From: Lineus longissimus
Lineage: Eukaryota > Nemertea > Pilidiophora > Heteronemertea > Lineidae
Reading direction: 5' to 3'
Length of the DNA stretch: 64,000 bases
NCBI RefSeq assembly: GCF_910592395.1
Contig: NC_088320.1
Span: forward strand, 8,434,001 to 8,498,000
In this document: positions 58,799 to 64,000 of the stretch, piece by piece
How positions within the stretch are numbered: the stretch's first letter is position 1
Layout of the letters: each line of letters opens with the position of its first letter
Program-made: the position numbers and the translations under genes
Notes under the pieces: generated by a model
What the model saw: only the letters and a program-made list of their open reading frames with translations
Databases searched by the model: none
Told to the model about the DNA's origin: nothing

Positions 58799-59645
58799 AA
58801 GTAATATACCAACAGAGAAGTGATATACCAATAGAGAAGTAATATACCAATAGAGAAGTAATATACCAATAGAGAAGTGATATACCAACATAGAAGATAT
58901 ATACCAACATACACCAACTGAGAAGTGAGAGAATAGAGAAGTGATATACCAATAGAGAAGTAATACACCAATAGAGAACAGATATACCAACATATACCAA
59001 CAGAGAAGTGAGAGAATAGAGAAGTTTAATAGAGAAGATATACCAATAGAGAAGTGATATACCAACATACACCAACAGAGAAGTGGGAGAATAGAGAAGT
59101 GTAATAGAGAAGATATACCAACAGAGAAGTGATATACCAACAGAGAAGTGATATAACAATAGAGAAGTGATATACCAACAGAGAAGTGATATACCAAAAG
59201 AGAAGTGATATACCAATAGAGAAGTGATATACCAACAGAGAAGTGATATACCAGTAGAGAAGTGATATACCAATAGAGAAGTGATATACCAACAGAGAAG
59301 TGATATACCAATAGAGAAGTGATATACCAACAGAGAAGTGATATACCAATAGAGAAGTGATATACCAATAGAGAAGTGATATACCAACAGAGAAGTGATA
59401 TACCAACAGAGAAGTGATATACCAATAGAGAAGTGATATACAAATAGAGAAGTGATATACCAATAGAGAAGTGATATACCAATAGAGAAGTGATATACCA
59501 ACAGAGAAGTGATATACCAACAGAGAAGTGTTATACCAATATAGAAGTGATATACCAACAGATAAGTGATATACCAATAGAGAAGTGATATACCAACAGA
59601 TAAGTGATATACTAATAGAGAAGTGTTATACCAATAGAGAAGTGT
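58799..59645. repeat. 19 bp minisatellite, about 40 copies
   Basis: The unit AGAGAAGTGATATACCAAY repeats for about 850 bases, with the last base C or T. Copies near 58860-59110 are irregular, while 59110-59640 is regular. Since 19 is not a multiple of three and lacks stops on the minus strand, all three minus frames stay open (up to 335 codons) and read the same 19-residue hydrophobic repeat. These frames are not genes. Confidence 0.95.
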
Positions 59646-59843
59646 AGCGAGAACAGAGAAGAAAATAATTGAAATCAAGAGAAGGTAAAGGGAAATCATA
59701 AAAGAGTCATAGGCTGAGTGTGGAAGCATATGTTGTATTGTCCGCCATCTTGGTATGTTCTTGTATGTAGCGAGGACCACTGGTGGAAGTGATAGTAATA
59801 AACTTTATTAGTAAGTATATCTGTCTTCTCGTCACTTCATGAT

Positions 59844-60226
59844 AATGAGGAACCGGCGCGATTTATCCGCCGCGTGGCGCTGCAATCGATCATACCAAAA
59901 CTCTCCATTTCCAATGCAGTATCATGTTATTTCTGAGCCCGAAAACGATCGCTTATTTTCGACCGATTTCGGCGACGTTTGCATCTTCCTGTTTTAAATC
60001 TATTGAGCTATCAGTTTCTTAAGATAATTTTGCGGAAAAAAAATGCGCGATGCCAGTTATTGGGCACGTTTTCTGTTGTTGAAACCCTGTGCAAAAATGT
60101 ACGCAATGGTTTCCCGTGATTGACCTCATGCGACGTCAACATACCAGAAAATGACGTCATGGCGTCAGAAGGTACGATCGATTGTGGCGCCGCCACTGGC
60201 ATTTATCTTAACGCCATTTCCTCATT
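59844..60226. mobile_element. MITE family M1, copy 2 (383 bp)
   Basis: Nearly identical to 32628-33010. The left end AATGAGGAACCGGCG is intact and the right end reads CGCCATTTCCTCATT with two changes in the inverted repeat. It lies just beyond the minisatellite. Confidence 0.9.
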
Positions 60227-60229
60227 GTT

Positions 60230-61503
60230 TAGGTTGTGATTCAAAAATGAGTACCCTACACCTGCAATCATCCGGTGGGATACAAGACACGAATCCTTTA
60301 GACTGTGCATTTGGAGATAACGTTGGACGATGTTCGTTTACAATAGTGTGAGGTGGATGAGTTTTAGTGTTTATACCACAGAACCGTTGAATAGACTTGA
60401 GAGGTTGATTAAACGGCTGCACTTATTCGACTGTAATTGCCTCTAAAAACCATACGTTTTCCTGTTGAGTTTCTTCCGCGCAGCAGGTCAGTCAGTCAGA
60501 TATTACGTTATACAAATAATAGTTACTGATTTTTTGTATTATGAAACATCTTGAATGTGATACTCTAATACAACCCACAGCTGATAAGTTCCGTTTGAGT
60601 ATGTTATTTTCAAACGAAAAATATCAGTATTGGTTGGTTCAGTATCTGGTTGTATACATAAATCAATGCTGACGTGTCGTTGCATTAAATCTCAGTTAAT
60701 GAGTCAAGTAACGCATATATCCAATAGATGAATTGAATTAAAGATTTTTATGAGCCAACCACGAACTATGAATAGCGCGAGAAAATCAAAATATTTTCCA
60801 ATAATGTACACCAACGTTGTAGTTTTAGTAACTTCGCTTAGTTTGTTAGTTGACTCAATGGTCGGTGTGCCCTATCCGTTTGTGGCTAACTGACTGTTTT
60901 ATACTACTGGTTTTGATAATGATATGCTCGTACGATCCTTCATCGGTAAGCGATAAATTGAAATTTTCCCGAAGTTTGCAACACCACGAACCAACACTTC
61001 TATTATGAATTGAAATAGGCACAGATTCGTCCCTCAATACTGTAACTGCCCGGATAAAGATCTACATACTGTTTCATGCTACGTTTTAAAATGGTTAGAA
61101 GCCATTGCTGATGACAATGAACATTTCATAAAATCAATATGTCAGAAATAAATGATTAAATCCTTACAAAACTGAAATTGATCGATGAAAAAAATAACAG
61201 TCGTATTTTGGACCTATTCTCCTGTGAACTGACACAATGGTTCGTTTGTACGTTATCTTTAACCGTTTGAAGTTTGATCCATAGTTTTATTCCACTGAAT
61301 GATGCTCCTCATTGAAGAAGGTTGATGGTTTAGGATTTTTGTTGACGTAGCAAATTGACCATCATCGGACTTTGTGAGGCTTTATTAGAATATGTTGCTA
61401 AGCTTTACTCAATTTCTCAATTGGGATACGTTCATAAGTTATGAAACAGACGCAGTAAGATGTTGGCAATATACTACTAATTTCCTGATCAGGTGCACTC
61501 ATA
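60230..61503. other. non-coding, nothing recognised
   Basis: AT-rich, with short frames only. Confidence 0.4.
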
Positions 61504-61690
61504 GAAATAAAGGTTTTGAGCTTTTGAAAAAACCTTTCAACATTTTTCGACCAACACAAGAATGGTCTTTGAGATCCGGAAAAAAACTATAAAGGGATTT
61601 TCAATTTTCCTGAAAATCCTAGACAGGGTGTATTTTTGTGTTGGCCGAAAACCATCAAAGGGGTTTTAAAAGCTCAGTAGCTTTTATTTC
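61504..61690. mobile_element. hairpin MITE, about 187 bp
   Basis: The left arm (GAAATAAAGGTTTTGAGCTT ... CGACCAACACAA) and the reverse complement of the right arm (GAAATAAAAGCTACTGAGCT ... CGGCCAACACAA) align over about 60 bases with scattered mismatches. A short AT-rich centre separates the arms. No coding potential. Confidence 0.7.
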
Positions 61691-62047
61691 AATCAAATGC
61701 ATATTCTATTGTTTTATTAAGACATACTTCTGTGGCGAAATTGTCACGGACAGGCTAATTGTCGTGTTTAGATGTAAACTAAACATACCCATATAACCAT
61801 TGTTTTCCTCTCCGAGTATCTTTGTTTTGATCAGCCGAGACAGCGTCTTTTCCCAAACTGATAACTTTGGAAATAGCACAAAAGCCCGTGCTAATAAGAA
61901 CACATATCATGTCTTTGAGTAGTTTCTGAGGTGCAAGTCTGTTGACAGTCTACAGGAGATATCGTCTTGATTTCGCTGGAAATGAGTTCAAGGGTTCCAA
62001 ACAATTTTCACAAATTTGCGTGCGTGGTAATTTGATGGACAGATATT

Positions 62048-62140
62048 GTCTTTGGCGCCATATTTTCCCTGCCCTCGACTTAAACCTGATTGGTTGCTTT
62101 TTTGATCGAGTGTTTGAGGGACGTAGATCTGTGGGCCAGA
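62048..62140 (+). repeat. dispersed repeat R3, copy 2
   Basis: It shares GGCGCCATATTTTCCCTGCC and downstream GATCGAGTGTT-like sequence with 43500-43600. Confidence 0.75.
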
Positions 62141-62251
62141 TACTGGCAGGTCGTATATATAGCTACGCAAAGTCCCTATTTCACAGTACATAGAAAGTGT
62201 TCAAGTTTGTACCACATTAGACATGTATATATTGCTCCTTTCAAAAAACTA

Positions 62252-62331
62252 CGAAAGCCCAGAATGCTCATTCAAAATTCAAACTTCAAAAATGTTGAAG
62301 GTTGAATTTTGAATGAGCATTCTGGGCTTTC
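62252..62331. mobile_element. MITE family M2, short copy (80 bp hairpin)
   Basis: CGAAAGCCCAGAATGCTCAT and its exact reverse complement bound the unit, and the arms are perfect for more than 25 bases. TA on the left and TG on the right. It has the same termini as 40978-41188 but lacks its 130-base middle. Confidence 0.85.
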
Positions 62332-62334
62332 GTG

Positions 62335-63140
62335 GAAGAGTAATCAAAGCATTCAGTGTGTTACATTCGCCTTCCTTGAGAATGCCATTCAAAGAATAAA
62401 AGCATTGTTGTATAAACAGGTTCGACCATAGCCACAAGATGTAGAATATATGTACACATAAGGCTTTATTCGAGATGTGCATATACATTGTATTCTTGCA
62501 TGTACAAGGTTTTTTGCGTCAACCTCCTGGGCACACAACTTTACAGACAGGACGCTTTTCCTGAAAAAAACGATATAGCGCAGAAAGTGCGCTCCTTGGT
62601 TTCTGTAAAGACACGTTTACACTCTATGAAAGCATGTAAAGCATTTGAGCTGGAACATTTGTAATACGCTTTTATTTAAGAACTCGCGTTTCATTTCATT
62701 TCATTTGATATTCATCGCGTTAATGTTTGTCTCGACTCGTGGATGTTTCTCCATTGCCTATCCTCTGACATTGCAATCGTCCGGGCGAAGACGATACTCA
62801 CAACTCGATTACTATGTTAGATATATATGCCTTGTCCAGTATGATATTTCAGTATGTGAATTGTTTGGCCGAATAACTTGATTAGGTTGAATGGTTAGGT
62901 TCTGGCTAACCCGATAGAGTCTGGCAGCCAACTACAAGAGTGCAACCTGATAAAAACAGTCGGATTGGACCTGGCAGATAATGAAGGAAGCTTAGATAAA
63001 TCAGACGAGGTCGACTATCGAATGCTCGTGGGAAGCCTCACGTAAAGCCCGTCTTCACTGCAAGACCCCGCAACGCTTCTTTACTCTCACTGTACGTAGC
63101 GGTACAGTGGTCCGAGTCGACACATGCACGCTGACAGCAC
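62335..63140. other. non-coding, nothing recognised
   Basis: Short frames only. No repeat identified. Confidence 0.4.
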
Positions 63141-64000
63141 ATTGGTTGAGGTCAAATGCCTTTGTTATCTCAGAGTTGACACTCACACTAACACTGACCC
63201 CAGTGTTAACCATGAGATTGGACCTCTTGACAAAGCGTAGAGTAAACCCAGAGCTAATCCAAAGTTAACACCTTTTGACTCTGGAGTTAGTGTTGACCCA
63301 GTATTTTCTCAGAGTTAACCTCAGCACCAGGTGCTATTCAGGCAAATTTGTATTACGAATTGCATTAGGCTAACACTAACCCCTAGAGGTTAACTCTGAA
63401 TTAACACTTTTTGAGATCAAGTGTCAGAGTTAACCAGGCAGCCATGTTGTTCACACCAATGATTCAAGCTGTGGCTAGTTTTCGCGATGAACATTTCCAA
63501 AGGACCCCGCATCGTGCTTTAACAGCATCTCTTCTTATACATCGAAGCCATTTAAATCCTTTAGTCAAAGATTCGGTCATATAATTTCGGTTTTCGGTAG
63601 AAGTTTTCCAAGACAAAAGTTCTGGCGTCTGGTATATTTATGTTGTTTTTTTCCCCGGTCATACATTTGTCCAATTCCGCTCTTGTCGTATTGTTTGGTT
63701 TTTGTCTTTTGGGATCAATTCACTATTCAGCCAGTATTTTGGACCTGAGGACTCACCGAATGATGCTATTCTTCTTAGAACTTCAGCCGCAAGGTCAGCA
63801 ACCAGTTGAGTTTACTCAGAGTTAACTCCCAGAGTTAATTCAAGGTTGGAGTTAACTCAGTGTTGATTGAGTGGTAACTCGGTGTTTACCCGGTGTTTAC
63901 CCGGTGTTTACTCCAACCATGTTTTTTCTGACTGAGATTAACACTAACACTAACACTAACTCTGTCACTAGTTTCAACCCAGACATTTGACCTCATCCAT
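63141..64000. mobile_element. inverted-repeat element rich in GAGTTAAC/GTTAGTGTTA motifs, to window edge
   Basis: The left end TTGGTTGAGGTCAAATGCCT and the reverse complement of the window's last bases, ATGGATGAGGTCAAATGTCT, match at 17 of 20. Inside, both halves hold many GAGTTAAC, AGTGTTAA and CACTAACACTAAC units, in opposite orientation on the two sides. The outer right boundary cannot be seen because the window ends there. No transposase. Confidence 0.7.

Noticed and set aside
58757-59780. Overlapping minus-strand frames of 183, 241 and 335 codons resembling membrane proteins
   Set aside because: They translate the 19 bp minisatellite in all three frames. The repetitive hydrophobic sequence follows from the repeat, not from selection.
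63940-63962. Telomere-like ACTAAC repeats
   Set aside because: Only a few copies, irregular, and part of the inverted-repeat element. Not a telomere array.

Overview
This window looks like nuclear DNA from an animal, most likely a marine invertebrate with a transposon-rich genome. The evidence is non-LTR and Ty3/Gypsy retrotransposon remains, tRNA-derived SINEs with internal A and B boxes, many short inverted-repeat elements (MITEs), exon-intron boundaries with GT/AG signals, and a secreted peptide precursor with amidation and dibasic cleavage signals. There are no bacterial operons, ribosome binding sites or plasmid functions. The species cannot be named from the sequence alone. Coding density is very low: most open frames are chance frames, or frames forced open by tandem repeats.

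Layout. 0-13 kb: three SINE-like units (about 0.4-0.63, 1.6-1.84 and 12.11-12.19 kb), a 1.3 kb element with terminal inverted repeats (2572-3905), a 5'-truncated LINE tail (8.1-8.5 kb), a MITE with TACGAT repeats in its ends (10041-10518) and a decayed Ty3/Gypsy pol on the minus strand (10650-11595). 14-18 kb: a 424 bp MITE, then the best host gene of the window, a putative secreted cysteine-rich neuropeptide/hormone precursor (coding exon 16885-17312, with a plausible TATA box and 5' exon at about 16.07-16.19 kb). 18-27 kb: hairpin MITEs, a foldback element with tandemly repeated arms (19514-20396) and two weak mariner-like traces. 26-35 kb is almost featureless apart from one MITE. 35-41 kb: a 23 bp satellite block and a 2.5 kb TIR element (37316-39835) nested inside a dispersed repeat called R2 here.

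41-51 kb: a minus-strand family of three related copies of an unrecognised gene. Copy A (46041-47102) and copy B (47767-48780 plus a likely upstream exon at 49478-49720) have long open 3' exons. Copy C (41365-43040) is a truncated pseudogene. Comparing B with C exposes a clean solo LTR (41954-42317) in C, and B carries a Harbinger-like MITE (49903-50575) in its upstream region.

51-64 kb: a 5'-truncated LINE whose reverse transcriptase frame is still open (52028-54253, minus), a Ty3/Gypsy integrase relic (54800-55080), an R2 copy leading into a small C2H2 zinc-finger frame and a 45 bp tandem repeat, a 19 bp minisatellite (58799-59645), a second copy of the 383 bp MITE, more hairpin elements, and an element rich in GAGTTAAC-type repeats that runs to the window edge. 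The genes do not form a common pathway. The main biology visible is layered transposon insertion, which can be ordered in time at several sites because empty-site copies are present in the same window.
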